From: Dactylosporangium roseum
GTDB taxonomy: Bacteria; Actinomycetota; Actinomycetes; Mycobacteriales; Micromonosporaceae
Reading direction: 5' to 3'
Length of the DNA stretch: 64,000 nt
Assembly (NCBI RefSeq): GCF_025264685.1
Contig: NZ_CP073721.1
Coordinates: 6,155,501 to 6,219,500, forward strand
Each line of letters opens with the position of its first letter. Within the stretch, counting starts at the first letter, position 1. Positions 32,762 through 40,583 of the stretch are shown in pieces. Made by a program: the position numbers and the translations under genes. Below the pieces are notes generated by a model that did not search any database, was not told the origin of the DNA, and worked only from the letters and a program-made list of their open reading frames with translations.

Positions 32762-34132
32762 TTACCGCGTCGCGCAATGGACGGCCGTCGACGGGCCCGG
32801 CGGCAGCGGCGCGGCCAGGCCCCAGACCGCGAACGCCAGCACCAGCAGCACCGCCGCCGCCGCGCCGGCGAGCAGCCGCGGCGACCGCAGCCGGGCCGCG
32901 GGCAGCCGGGCCAGCAGGGCGCACCCGGCGATGCCGAGCAGGACCAGCGGCAGCGCGAACCGGGTCTCGGTCGCCGACGTCATCAGCGACAGGCAGACGG
33001 CCGACCCGGCGCCGGCCAGCACCAGACCCACACGCCGGCGGGGCGCCAGCACCAGGCCGAACCCGCCCGCGACGGTGATCAGGACGATCGGCAGCGTCAG
33101 GTCGTACCGTTCGGCAGCGGCCCCCACGCTGTAGGGCGTCTCCGCCGACCAGGCCAGCGCCGCCCCGATCTTCTTGAGCAGGAACAGGGCCGACTCCGGC
33201 AGATTGGTCAGCAGCGCCTCCGCCAGGCCGCCGACGGAGGTGACCGGACGCCCGGCGACGGCGCGGGCCATCGCCGGGTCGCAGTAGAACTGCTGCGGCG
33301 CGCCCGCCGACCCGGTGATGGTGTCGTAGCGGACCGCGTAGGCGGCGTAGCCGGCCTGGAAGCCGGCCAGCCCCGAGGTCCCCGGCGGGGCCAGCCCGGG
33401 CGCGGCGCCGCGGGACAGGTTGAAGACCGCCTGCGGCAGGGCGCCGACGACGGCCCCCGCGGGCACGAGCAGCCCCCGGAAGCGGTGCAGCGCGACGGCA
33501 CCGGCGGCGACGGCGCCGATCGCCAGCAGGTAGGCGGGGCGGAGATTGAGCGTGACGCCGGCCGCGACCCCGGCGGCCAGCAGCGCCCACCACCGGGCGC
33601 TCCCGGCCGCCAGCCACAGGACGGTGACGAACAGCAGCGCGGCCGGCACGTCCATGAGGGGGTACGGCGCGAACCCGCCGAGCACCATCCAGGTCAGCCC
33701 GGCGCAGACCCAGACCGTGAGCGGGGCCGGTGCGCGGCCGCCGGTCGCGGCGCGGACGATGCCGGGCAGCACGACGGCCCCGATGACCGCGATCATCATC
33801 CCGTTCTCGGCGAGGACGAGCCAGCGGCCGGAGCCGTGGACGAACCGCTCGGCGAGGGCCGGCGGGGCGTAGACGAACGGCGTCAGGACCCCCCGCAGGT
33901 CGAGATCGCCCCAGGCGACCGCCGACTCGCGGGTGAACAGCGCGAGGGAGCCGAGCCAGTAGCGCGCCGCGTCGTAGACGAACTCGCGGGGCGGCCGCCG
34001 CACCAGGCTGAGCAGCAGCAGCGCCGCCCCGGCGAGCAGGGTCGCCCGGCGTGGGAGACGGGCCGGCGGCACGATGGCTGGTGGCGTGGACCGAGGGCTG
34101 GTCGCATCCACGGCGGTGACACTGACCGACAC
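32762..34132 (-). CDS. Polytopic membrane protein, GT-C-like (unassigned mannosyl/arabinosyl-type)
   Basis: 456 aa, about ten membrane segments. The opening extracytoplasmic loop DAARYWLGSLALFTRESAVAWGDLDLRGVLTPFVYAPPALAERF has acidic residues as in GT-C enzymes that use polyprenyl-phosphate sugars. A second loop is QAGYAAYAVRYDTITGSAGAPQQFYCDPAMARA. The start GTG 34132 was chosen because TAGCGT ends exactly 7 bases upstream, and GTG 34141 lies inside that hexamer. It may attach the sugar made by the neighbouring operon to a wall polymer, but this is inference. Confidence 0.65.
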   Translation of the reverse strand: MSVSVTAVDATSPRSTPPAIVPPARLPRRATLLAGAALLLLSLVRRPPREFVYDAARYWLGSLALFTRESAVAWGDLDLRGVLTPFVYAPPALAERFVHGSGRWLVLAENGMMIAVIGAVVLPGIVRAATGGRAPAPLTVWVCAGLTWMVLGGFAPYPLMDVPAALLFVTVLWLAAGSARWWALLAAGVAAGVTLNLRPAYLLAIGAVAAGAVALHRFRGLLVPAGAVVGALPQAVFNLSRGAAPGLAPPGTSGLAGFQAGYAAYAVRYDTITGSAGAPQQFYCDPAMARAVAGRPVTSVGGLAEALLTNLPESALFLLKKIGAALAWSAETPYSVGAAAERYDLTLPIVLITVAGGFGLVLAPRRRVGLVLAGAGSAVCLSLMTSATETRFALPLVLLGIAGCALLARLPAARLRSPRLLAGAAAAVLLVLAFAVWGLAAPLPPGPSTAVHCATR

Positions 34133-34139
34133 GCGCGTC

Positions 34140-34145
34140 ACGCTA
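34140..34145 (-). promoter_or_regulatory. -10 element TAGCGT of the GT-C-like gene
   Basis: Seven bases separate it from GTG 34132. It overlaps the alternative start GTG 34141, which decides the choice of start. Confidence 0.45.
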
Positions 34146-34257
34146 CGCCGCTACCCGGCGACGCATCGGTAACTTACTACACGGCCAGCACGATCTTCCC
34201 CCGTCCGTGGCCGGTTTCGATCTCGCGGTGCGCCTCGACCGAAGGAGGGTGCTGGAC

Positions 34258-35307
34258 ATGGTGGTGCCGAAGGTTGCCGCGACCGGGGACTGGGTCGTGG
34301 TCGGGCTCGACAACGGCGGCACGGCGAACAACGCCACGGTGCTCGACCGCACCGGCACCTACCTGGTCGACGGGCTCGTGGAGGTGCCCAGCCGGGTCCT
34401 CGAAGGCCCGGAGATCGCCGTCGAGTCGCTCGCCGCCGCGTTGGACAACATCCTCGCCGTGACCAAGGTGGACCGCTCCCGGGTCGCCGCGGTCGGCCTC
34501 GACACACCGGGCCCGGCCAGCGCCGACGGCGTCATCTCGGCCAAGGGCGCGACGAACTTCTCCCAGCCCGCCTGGTGGGGCTTCGACTTCCGCGGCGCGC
34601 TGGAGGCCCGGCTCGGCCTGCCCGTGATCTACAACAACGACGGCAACGCGGCCGCGCTCTACGCGCACCACGTCCACTTCGGCGCCGAGGCGCACACCAA
34701 GTCGTCGATCTCCGCGATCGTCGGCACCGGCCTCGGCGGCGGCGTCGTCGAGCAGGGCAAGGTCATCCGGGGTGCGGCCGGCATGGCCGGCGAGCTGGGC
34801 CACGTCCACATCCCGATGCACGGCCTGCTGGAGGAGGGACAGCCGTTGCCGTCGTGCGGCTGCGGGTTCGTCGGCGACGTGGAGAGCGTCAGCTCCCTCA
34901 CCGGCATCGTGCGCAACCTCCTGCCGTACTGGCTGACCCGGTATCCCGACCACCCGCTGCACGGCGTCGAGAGCCTCAAAGCCGCGGCGAAGCAGGTCCG
35001 TTCCTTCGCCGAGCAGCGCGACGAGCTGGCGCTGCGGATCTTCGAGCAGCAGGCGATGGGCCTGGGCCGGCTGTTCACCATCTCGGCCAACTTCACCGAC
35101 CCGGACTGCTACTTCGTCGGTGGCGGCGTGGTCGAGGCGGCGCCGCACTTCCGCGACTGGTTCCTGGACCGGGTCCGCCACCACACCCTGCTGCGCGAGG
35201 AACAGGCGGCCGTGTCCACGTTCGCCCTGGTCCCCGACCGCGACATGGCCGGCGCCCGCGGCGCCGCGATCGCCGCCGCCGAGACGGTCGCCTTCGCTCT
35301 GTCCTAG
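34258..35307 (+). CDS. ROK-family sugar kinase (glucokinase-like)
   Basis: 349 aa. The phosphate loop is VVGLDNGGTANNATVLD, followed by GLDTPGPASADGV, the substrate site YNNDGNAAALY, and the ROK box GTGLGGGVVEQGKVIRGAAGMAGELGHVHI. The zinc-binding cluster is reduced: S-C-G-C-G-F-V-G-D replaces C-x-C-G-x-x-G-C, so only two Cys remain. AGGAGG lies 9 bases before ATG 34258. Substrate could be glucose, ManNAc or GlcNAc. No repressor-type N-terminal helix-turn-helix, so it is a kinase, not a ROK regulator. Confidence 0.87.
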   Translation: MVVPKVAATGDWVVVGLDNGGTANNATVLDRTGTYLVDGLVEVPSRVLEGPEIAVESLAAALDNILAVTKVDRSRVAAVGLDTPGPASADGVISAKGATNFSQPAWWGFDFRGALEARLGLPVIYNNDGNAAALYAHHVHFGAEAHTKSSISAIVGTGLGGGVVEQGKVIRGAAGMAGELGHVHIPMHGLLEEGQPLPSCGCGFVGDVESVSSLTGIVRNLLPYWLTRYPDHPLHGVESLKAAAKQVRSFAEQRDELALRIFEQQAMGLGRLFTISANFTDPDCYFVGGGVVEAAPHFRDWFLDRVRHHTLLREEQAAVSTFALVPDRDMAGARGAAIAAAETVAFALS

Positions 35308-35329
35308 CGGCTGGGCCCGGTCCTGGCGG

Positions 35330-35896
35330 CTAGGCGGATTCGACGGGCGCGGGCCGGCGGGCGACGTTCTCGCCGACCTGGTTGAGCATCCCCGTGCCGT
35401 CGCGCTGCCACCGCCGTCCCCTGCCGTCGGTGAACCACAGCTCGACGTGCATGTCCGCCGACGGCGCGAGCCGGATGGTCCCGTCCTCGTTGATCCGGTC
35501 ACGGTCGACGGGACCCTCGGTCTTCTCCTCGTCGAAGCCGGCGTAGACCTCGGGCTGCTCCGACGGCGGCACGATCCGCACCCGCCGGACCGCGGTCCAG
35601 GCCGCCGGTGGGTCGCGGAAGACGATCTCCAGGTCGTACACGGGAGTCTGCCCGGCGTTGCGGACGGCCGCACCGACGACCCCGCGCGTGATGATCTTCT
35701 CGAACGTCTCGCGCTCGCTGACCGCCCAGGCGCAGACCCGCTCGGCGTCGGCGCGCGCCGCTGCCAGCCGGTGCGCGGCGACGAGCTCGGCGACGTCCAC
35801 GGCACCCAGCCGGACCGCCCGCAGCACCTGGTACGCCAGGAACACCGCGCCGCCCGCGACGGCAACGGCGACCAGCGCCACGACAAGTGCCAGCAC
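35330..35896 (-). CDS. Single-pass membrane protein of unknown function
   Basis: 188 aa. An N-terminal membrane helix (VLALVVALVAVAVAGGAVFLAYQVL) is followed by a short helical stretch (LGAVDVAELVAAHRLAAARADAER) and a beta-rich domain (VGAAVRNAGQTPVYDLEIVFRD, DMHVELWFTDGRGRRWQRDGTGML) resembling small Ig-like folds. GTG 35896 is fixed by TATTTT exactly 7 bases upstream. It converges on the ROK kinase and is divergent from the pirin gene. Family not recognised. Confidence 0.6.
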   Translation of the reverse strand: MLALVVALVAVAVAGGAVFLAYQVLRAVRLGAVDVAELVAAHRLAAARADAERVCAWAVSERETFEKIITRGVVGAAVRNAGQTPVYDLEIVFRDPPAAWTAVRRVRIVPPSEQPEVYAGFDEEKTEGPVDRDRINEDGTIRLAPSADMHVELWFTDGRGRRWQRDGTGMLNQVGENVARRPAPVESA

Positions 35897-35903
35897 ATCG
35901 GAC

Positions 35904-35909
35904 AAAATA
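35904..35909 (-). promoter_or_regulatory. -10 element TATTTT of the single-pass membrane protein
   Basis: Seven bases separate it from GTG 35896; unusually A/T-rich for this DNA. Confidence 0.5.
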
Positions 35910-35970
35910 CCTGTCCCGGGCGTCCGGTGTCCCCGGAAGCGAGGCCGTGGTCGCCGGCGGGTCCGGCGGG

Positions 35971-35976
35971 CACAAT
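35971..35976 (+). promoter_or_regulatory. -10 element CACAAT of the pirin gene
   Basis: Seven bases separate CACAAT from GTG 35984. The first base departs from TAnnnT but the spacing matches the other leaderless starts. Confidence 0.4.
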
Positions 35977-35983
35977 CGGAGCC

Positions 35984-36952
35984 GTGAGCAACCTGGAGAG
36001 CCTGCCCGCCGAGGTCGGCCTGCCCGTCGAGACCGCCAGCGCACCCTGCGCCGAACTCCTCGAGGGCCGTGACGTGCCGCTGGGGCGCTACACGGTCGTG
36101 CGGCGCAGCCTGCCCAACAAGACCCGGCGGACGGTGGGCGCCTGGTGCTTCCTCGACCACTTCGGCCCGGAGGACATCACCGGTGGCCCCGGGATGCGCG
36201 TGCCGCCGCACCCGCACATCGGCCTGCAGACGGTGACCTGGCTGCTCGGCGGCGAGGTGCGCCACCGGGACAGCCTGGGCTCGGACCAGGTGATCCGCCC
36301 CGGCCAACTGAACATCATGACGGCCGGGCGCGGCATCGCCCACTCGGAAAACTCGCCGACCGAGCACCCACCACTGCTCCACGGCCTGCAGCTCTGGGTC
36401 GCCCTGCCCGACGACAGCCGGCACGTCGACCCGTCGTTCCAGCACCTGCCGGACCTGCCCGTCGTCGAGACCGGCGGCGCGCGGGTCACGGTCGCCGTCG
36501 GCGAGCTGGGCGGGGCGTCCTCGCCGGCGGTCGTCCACTCCGAACTGCTGGGCGCCGACCTGGCCCTCACCGCCGGCGCCTCGGCGACGCTCGGGGTGCG
36601 GCACGATTTTGAGCACGCCGTGGTGGTGACCGAGGGCACGGTCAGCGTCGAGGGCGTCCCCGTGTCGCCCGGATCGCTGCTGTACCTCGGTGCGCTGCGC
36701 GACACGCTGCGGTTCGAGGCCGACGGCGAGGCGCGGTGCTTCCTCCTGGGCGGCGTGCCGTTCGAGGAGGAACTCGTGATGTGGTGGAATTTCGTCGCAC
36801 GCTCCCACGAGGAGATCGTCGCGGCCCGCACGGCGTGGACGGCCGCCGACACGTCGAGGTTCGCCCCGGTGCCCGGCGGTGAGGACCCCCTGCCGGCGCC
36901 GGCCCTCCCGACGACCCGCCTGCTTCCTCGCCCCCGCTATCGCCCTTCGTGA
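35984..36952 (+). CDS. Pirin-family cupin protein
   Basis: 322 aa with two cupin halves. The metal site is in the N-terminal half: PPHPHIGLQTVTWLLGGEVRHRDS, with the His pair, a third His and Glu expected to bind one iron. RRSLPNKTRRTVGAWCFLDHFGP and MTAGRGIAHSE are pirin hallmarks. Family members act as quercetin 2,3-dioxygenases or redox-linked co-regulators; the sequence does not tell which. The GTG at 35984 is set by the -10 hexamer. Confidence 0.9.
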   Translation: MSNLESLPAEVGLPVETASAPCAELLEGRDVPLGRYTVVRRSLPNKTRRTVGAWCFLDHFGPEDITGGPGMRVPPHPHIGLQTVTWLLGGEVRHRDSLGSDQVIRPGQLNIMTAGRGIAHSENSPTEHPPLLHGLQLWVALPDDSRHVDPSFQHLPDLPVVETGGARVTVAVGELGGASSPAVVHSELLGADLALTAGASATLGVRHDFEHAVVVTEGTVSVEGVPVSPGSLLYLGALRDTLRFEADGEARCFLLGGVPFEEELVMWWNFVARSHEEIVAARTAWTAADTSRFAPVPGGEDPLPAPALPTTRLLPRPRYRPS

Positions 36953-37052
36953 CCCACCCCCTCGGCACTTTCCCGAGCGGAACAGTGCCGGGCCCCCGCC
37001 GGCAACCGCACCGCGCTCACCAGCCGTGATCCGGGGCGGCTCCGGGCAACTC

Positions 37053-37108
37053 CATGATCATGGGAAAGACCTGGCTATCGGGGCAGCCACATCTTTCCCA
37101 TGATCATG
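37053..37108. repeat. Intergenic hairpin type A, copy 2 (perfect 16-bp arms)
   Basis: CATGATCATGGGAAAG at 37053-37068 and its exact complement at 37093-37108, with an inner GGCT/AGCC stem. It sits between the convergent ends of the pirin gene and the membrane-protein gene at 37201, so it may be a two-way terminator. A third TGATCATGGAG follows near 37166. This copy has no insertion and shows the target state of copy 1 at 8023. Confidence 0.75.
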
Positions 37109-37200
37109 CGATCGAGCGGCACGGCGGCGGGAAGGGGCTGCAGGGCTGGACTTCGCGGCATTGCTTGATCATGGAGCCCGCCATTCCGACGGATCTCTGG

Positions 37201-38124
37201 TCAGTTGCCGTCGCCCATGGTGCGGTACCACCGAACACCACCGGCGACAAGGAGCCCGAGCCCGGCGGCCAGCGCGGTCGCCACGGCCCAGCGCCCCCAG
37301 GACGGCCCGGCGAGGACGCCGTAGCGGAACGCCCCGGAATCCGCGAACCCCACCATGACGGCCAGGCACGCCCCCGCGACGGCCACGACGATGTCGACCC
37401 GCCGGGCGGTGAGCGCGAGCCCGGCCACCACGACGCCGACGCCGGTGAGCAACGGCCAGAGCCGGGCCACCAGTTGGGTCGTGAGGCTCTCCGACGGTGA
37501 GACGGCGAGCCAGGCGCCGCCGACGATCCAGGCGACGGTGAAGCCGCCGCCGACGACGGCCGCGGTGACCAGCACCCACTTCCAGCGGTACAGGGCCGCG
37601 ACGACCGCCGCGACGACGACCGCGCCCGCCCACCACCAGCCGGTCGCCGGCGCCGGCGCGGCGACGATCGTGCCGCGGACGATGCCGGGGTCCTGCCGGT
37701 CGAGGAGCAGTGGCACGCTCCAGGCGCGGGCCGGCAACTCCCGGGCGCGCTCGTCGTGCCACCGCACGACCGGATCCATGGAGACGGTGTGCCACTCCGG
37801 CATCGCCTTGGCGTCGCCGCCCTTGCCGGAAGCGCTCAGCGAACGGCTGGCGAACCACGTCGGGGACTTGCGGTTCTCGTCGACGCCGTCGGGCCGTACG
37901 CGCAGGAACTCCTCGCCCTGCAGCCCGAGGATGACGACCTCGCGCCCAGACTCGTTCTTGAGTTCCAGCCTGGCGCCGCCCTCGACGGGACGCACGACCA
38001 CGCCGGGCACCGAGACCGAGGCGACCTCGACCCGGTAGTCGACGGCCACGGGCGCGTCGGCGCCGTGCGCGTGGGCGGCGGTGGTGTACCCGAGGGCGAG
38101 CGCCACCCCGAAGACGACCCCCAC
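37201..38124 (-). CDS. Exported multi-pass membrane protein with His-initiated mature N-terminus
   Basis: 307 aa. The signal peptide ends A-H-A, so cleavage would leave His20-Gly-Ala at the mature N-terminus. An outer beta domain (VDYRVEVASVSVPGVVV, LELKNESGREVVILGL, LRVRPDGVDENRKSPTWF) reaches to about 155, then five membrane helices. The start is uncertain: GTG 38124 gives a short n-region without Arg and no good ribosome-binding site, and the frame stays open upstream into the type B hairpin. It follows the ECF sigma factor on the same strand. Confidence 0.65.
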   Translation of the reverse strand: MGVVFGVALALGYTTAAHAHGADAPVAVDYRVEVASVSVPGVVVRPVEGGARLELKNESGREVVILGLQGEEFLRVRPDGVDENRKSPTWFASRSLSASGKGGDAKAMPEWHTVSMDPVVRWHDERARELPARAWSVPLLLDRQDPGIVRGTIVAAPAPATGWWWAGAVVVAAVVAALYRWKWVLVTAAVVGGGFTVAWIVGGAWLAVSPSESLTTQLVARLWPLLTGVGVVVAGLALTARRVDIVVAVAGACLAVMVGFADSGAFRYGVLAGPSWGRWAVATALAAGLGLLVAGGVRWYRTMGDGN

Positions 38125-38152
38125 AAGAGCACTGCACCACCGCCCTACTCCC

Positions 38153-38234
38153 CGCGTCGATCTTGCAGTTGTGGTGGTGGACAAAGTCGGACAAAAACGG
38201 AGCATCATGGCACCACAACTGCAAGATCGACGCG
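38153..38234. repeat. Intergenic hairpin type B, copy 2 (perfect 24-bp arms)
   Basis: The left arm 38153-38176 (core GATCTTGCAGTTGTGGTG) is exactly complementary to 38211-38234, around a 34-base A/T-richer loop. It lies between the sigma-factor stop and the start of the next gene on the same strand, so it may attenuate or terminate read-through. A degenerate copy is at 8198-8278. Confidence 0.75.
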
Positions 38235-38290
38235 GGCAGGGACGTGGGGAGGGGCGTGGGGGGCGTGGGCAGGGGGGTGGGGGTGGGGGG

Positions 38291-38851
38291 TCATCCGACT
38301 CGGGCGGCGGTGATGGCGGCGACGAGGTCGGCGCGGGCCCGGGCCACCCGGGAGCGGATCGTGCCGACGGGCACGTCCTCGATCTCGGCGGCCTCGGCGT
38401 AGGACAGGCCGAGCATCTGCGTCAGCACGAACGCGACCCGGCGCTCGGCGGGCAGGGCGGCGACGAGGTCGCCGGTGGCGTGCAGGCCGGCGTGGTCGCT
38501 GTCGGCGAACCGCTCCGGCTCGGCGACGACCCTGGCCTCCAGCCGGCGGGACCGGACCGCGGCCCGCACGTGGTCGACGCAGGCCCGCCGGGCGATGGCG
38601 AGCACCCACGTGCGCGCGGTCGACCGGCCGGCGAAATCGGGCAACGACCGGAAGGCGCGCAGGTAGGTGTCCTGGGTCACGTCGTCGGCATGGGCGACGC
38701 CGACGAGCGCGGCCACGAACCGCCAGACCTCCGGCTGCGTCGACCGCACGAACGCGGCCGCGGCGCGCTCGTCCCCCTGCTGGGCGGCGAGCAGCGCCTC
38801 CGTGGCCGGGTCCGTCACCCCGCCGAGTCCCCCGTCAGGCGCACCAGTCAC
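38291..38851 (-). CDS. ECF RNA polymerase sigma factor
   Basis: 186 aa. Region 2 is RSTQPEVWRFVAALVGVAHADDVTQDTYLRAFRSLPDF and region 4 LPAERRVAFVLTQMLGLSYAEAAEIEDVPVGTIRSRVARARADL. GTG 38851 is fixed by TAGAGT 7 bases upstream. The promoter overlaps the end of the upstream membrane-protein gene, so the factor can be made independently. No classical anti-sigma factor is adjacent; the flanking membrane proteins are the candidate signal receivers. Confidence 0.9.
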   Translation of the reverse strand: MTGAPDGGLGGVTDPATEALLAAQQGDERAAAAFVRSTQPEVWRFVAALVGVAHADDVTQDTYLRAFRSLPDFAGRSTARTWVLAIARRACVDHVRAAVRSRRLEARVVAEPERFADSDHAGLHATGDLVAALPAERRVAFVLTQMLGLSYAEAAEIEDVPVGTIRSRVARARADLVAAITAARVG

Positions 38852-38858
38852 GGCAGCG

Positions 38859-38864
38859 ACTCTA
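38859..38864 (-). promoter_or_regulatory. -10 element TAGAGT of the ECF sigma gene
   Basis: Seven bases separate it from GTG 38851, and it overlaps the stop codon of the upstream gene (38862). Confidence 0.5.
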
Positions 38865-39437
38865 GCGCTCCCGGCTTGGAACGCCCTGTTCGCCCCGCGC
38901 CATCCGGCGGCGCGCCACGTACCATCCCAGCACCGCGCCGGCCACGGCCAGACCGCCCAGGGTGAACCACAGGGGGGCGAGGCTGCCGCCGGCGGTGCCG
39001 GGCGGCGGCGCGGCGGCCGAGGTCCGCGTCGCCGGGATCAGGCAGGCCACCTCCACGGGTGCCGGGGAGGCGTCGCCCGCCGCCACCGGGACCCGCGCCT
39101 GGCAGTGCCCGTCGACCGGGGCGCCCAGATCCACCGCGACCTGCCAGAGGCCGGGTGCCAGCGCGCCACCGTACGTCTGGGTGCCCCGCTCGTCGCCGGT
39201 CTGCCGCAGCGTCGACGGGCCCACCGACGGGCCGCTGCCGGACACCGGCACGGCGGTCAGGGTGACCGGGGTCGGCTCGTTGATCGGATGCCCGTCCTGC
39301 CACCGGGCGGTGATCCACACCGATCCGCGGCCGTCGGAGTGGACGGTGACCGTGGCGCCGCCGTGCGCGTATCCCGGCGCGCCCCACAGCAGCACGAGGA
39401 CCACGATCCCCAGCAGGATCCCGACGCGCGACCTCAC
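38862..39437 (-). CDS. Exported membrane-anchored protein with His-initiated mature N-terminus
   Basis: 191 aa. The signal peptide VRSRVGILLGIVVLVLLWGAPGYA is followed by His25-Gly-Gly. The outer beta domain (ATVTVHSDGRGSVWITARWQDGHPI, VTLTAVPVSGSGPSV, GLWQVAVDLGAPVDGHCQARV) ends in a C-terminal membrane helix (LWFTLGGLAVAGAVLGWYVARRR). GTG 39437 is set by TAGGGT 7 bases upstream. The fold resembles CopC/YtkA-like copper proteins only loosely. It precedes the sigma factor by 10 bases and follows the potassium channel gene. Confidence 0.65.
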   Translation of the reverse strand: MRSRVGILLGIVVLVLLWGAPGYAHGGATVTVHSDGRGSVWITARWQDGHPINEPTPVTLTAVPVSGSGPSVGPSTLRQTGDERGTQTYGGALAPGLWQVAVDLGAPVDGHCQARVPVAAGDASPAPVEVACLIPATRTSAAAPPPGTAGGSLAPLWFTLGGLAVAGAVLGWYVARRRMARGEQGVPSRER

Positions 39438-39444
39438 GCGAAGG

Positions 39445-39450
39445 ACCCTA
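39445..39450 (-). promoter_or_regulatory. -10 element TAGGGT of the exported membrane protein
   Basis: Seven bases separate it from GTG 39437; it overlaps the potassium-channel stop codon. Confidence 0.5.
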
Positions 39451-40464
39451 CGGCATGGCCGGGACCGTCTCGGGCCGGTCGTCGCGGACGTAGACCACCA
39501 TGTCGCCGGTCTGGATCGTGGTGCCCTCCGGGTCGGCGAGCGACAGCACCTTGCCACGGCGGAACAGCGCGATGACGAGTTCGGTCAGTTCGCGCGGCGC
39601 CAGGCCGACCTCGTCGCGACGGGCCGAGCGCATCGCCAGCGCCATGCCCTGACCGGGGGTGAGCAGGTCCTCGACCACCTCGATGAGCGGCGGCGCGGTC
39701 GTCGACAGGCCCAGCAGCCGGCCGGCGGTCGCGGACGACACGACGACGTGGTGCGCGCCGGACTGGCGCAGCAGCGGACCGTTTTCCGCCTCGCGCGCCG
39801 CCGCGATGATCGACACCTTGCCGGCGGTCATCTGCCGGACGGTCAACGTGACCAGCACGGAGGCGTCGTCGGAGTCGGTGGCGATGATCACGGCGCGGGC
39901 GTCCTGGACGGCGGCCTCCTTGAGGACCGTGGAGCGGGTCGCCGAGCCCTCGATGGCGACGAGCCCGTCGGCGGTGGCCTGCCGCAGGGCGGTCGGGTTC
40001 CGCTCCACGACCACGACCTGGGACTTGTCCAGCCCGTTCTCCAGCAGGGTGCCGACGGCGGCGCGACCCTTCGTGCCGTAGCCGCAGACGATGACGTGGT
40101 TCTTCACGCGCTTCCTCCACCGTTCCAGCCGCAGGCTGGTGCGGTACTGCTCGGTCAGCACCTCGAGTGTGGTGCCGACCAGGATGATCAGGAACAGGAC
40201 GCGGGCAGGGGTGACGAGCAGGACGTTGACCAGCCGGGCCGACTCCGAGACCGGCGTGATGTCGCCGTAGCCCGTCGTGGAGAGGGTCACAACGGTGTAG
40301 TAGAAGGAGTCGAGCAGGGACATCCCGTCTTCGTTGACGTCGCGGTAGCCGTTCCGATCGGTGTAGACCGCCAGCACGATCAGCACGACGAGCCCCAACG
40401 CGAGGCCGAGCCGCACGCTGAGTGCCCGCAGCGGTCCCCGCCGCACAGCCGGGAAGTGGATCAC
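39448..40464 (-). CDS. Two-TM potassium channel with RCK (TrkA-N) domain
   Basis: 338 aa. The first helix is about 18-34, the pore loop carries the K+ filter T-T-G-Y-G-D (63-68), and the second helix ends in LIILVGTTLEVL. The RCK nucleotide-binding domain begins VIVCGYGTKGRAAV at about 122 and a TrkA-C domain follows (GLAPRELTELVIALFRRGKVLSLADPEGTTIQTGDMVVYV). GTG 40464 has AGGGGA 6 bases upstream. A MthK/Kch-like channel gated by a cytosolic ligand. Confidence 0.92.
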   Translation of the reverse strand: MIHFPAVRRGPLRALSVRLGLALGLVVLIVLAVYTDRNGYRDVNEDGMSLLDSFYYTVVTLSTTGYGDITPVSESARLVNVLLVTPARVLFLIILVGTTLEVLTEQYRTSLRLERWRKRVKNHVIVCGYGTKGRAAVGTLLENGLDKSQVVVVERNPTALRQATADGLVAIEGSATRSTVLKEAAVQDARAVIIATDSDDASVLVTLTVRQMTAGKVSIIAAAREAENGPLLRQSGAHHVVVSSATAGRLLGLSTTAPPLIEVVEDLLTPGQGMALAMRSARRDEVGLAPRELTELVIALFRRGKVLSLADPEGTTIQTGDMVVYVRDDRPETVPAMP

Positions 40465-40583
40465 AGGTGGTCCCCTGCCGCCTCCGCTCGATGACGCTTG
40501 ACGAAATCCACCATAAGGGTCGGGTGTGACGCTTCGCCCGCTGGGTAGATCGGACGACCCCCCGCGGCGGAAGGAGGCGCGCG

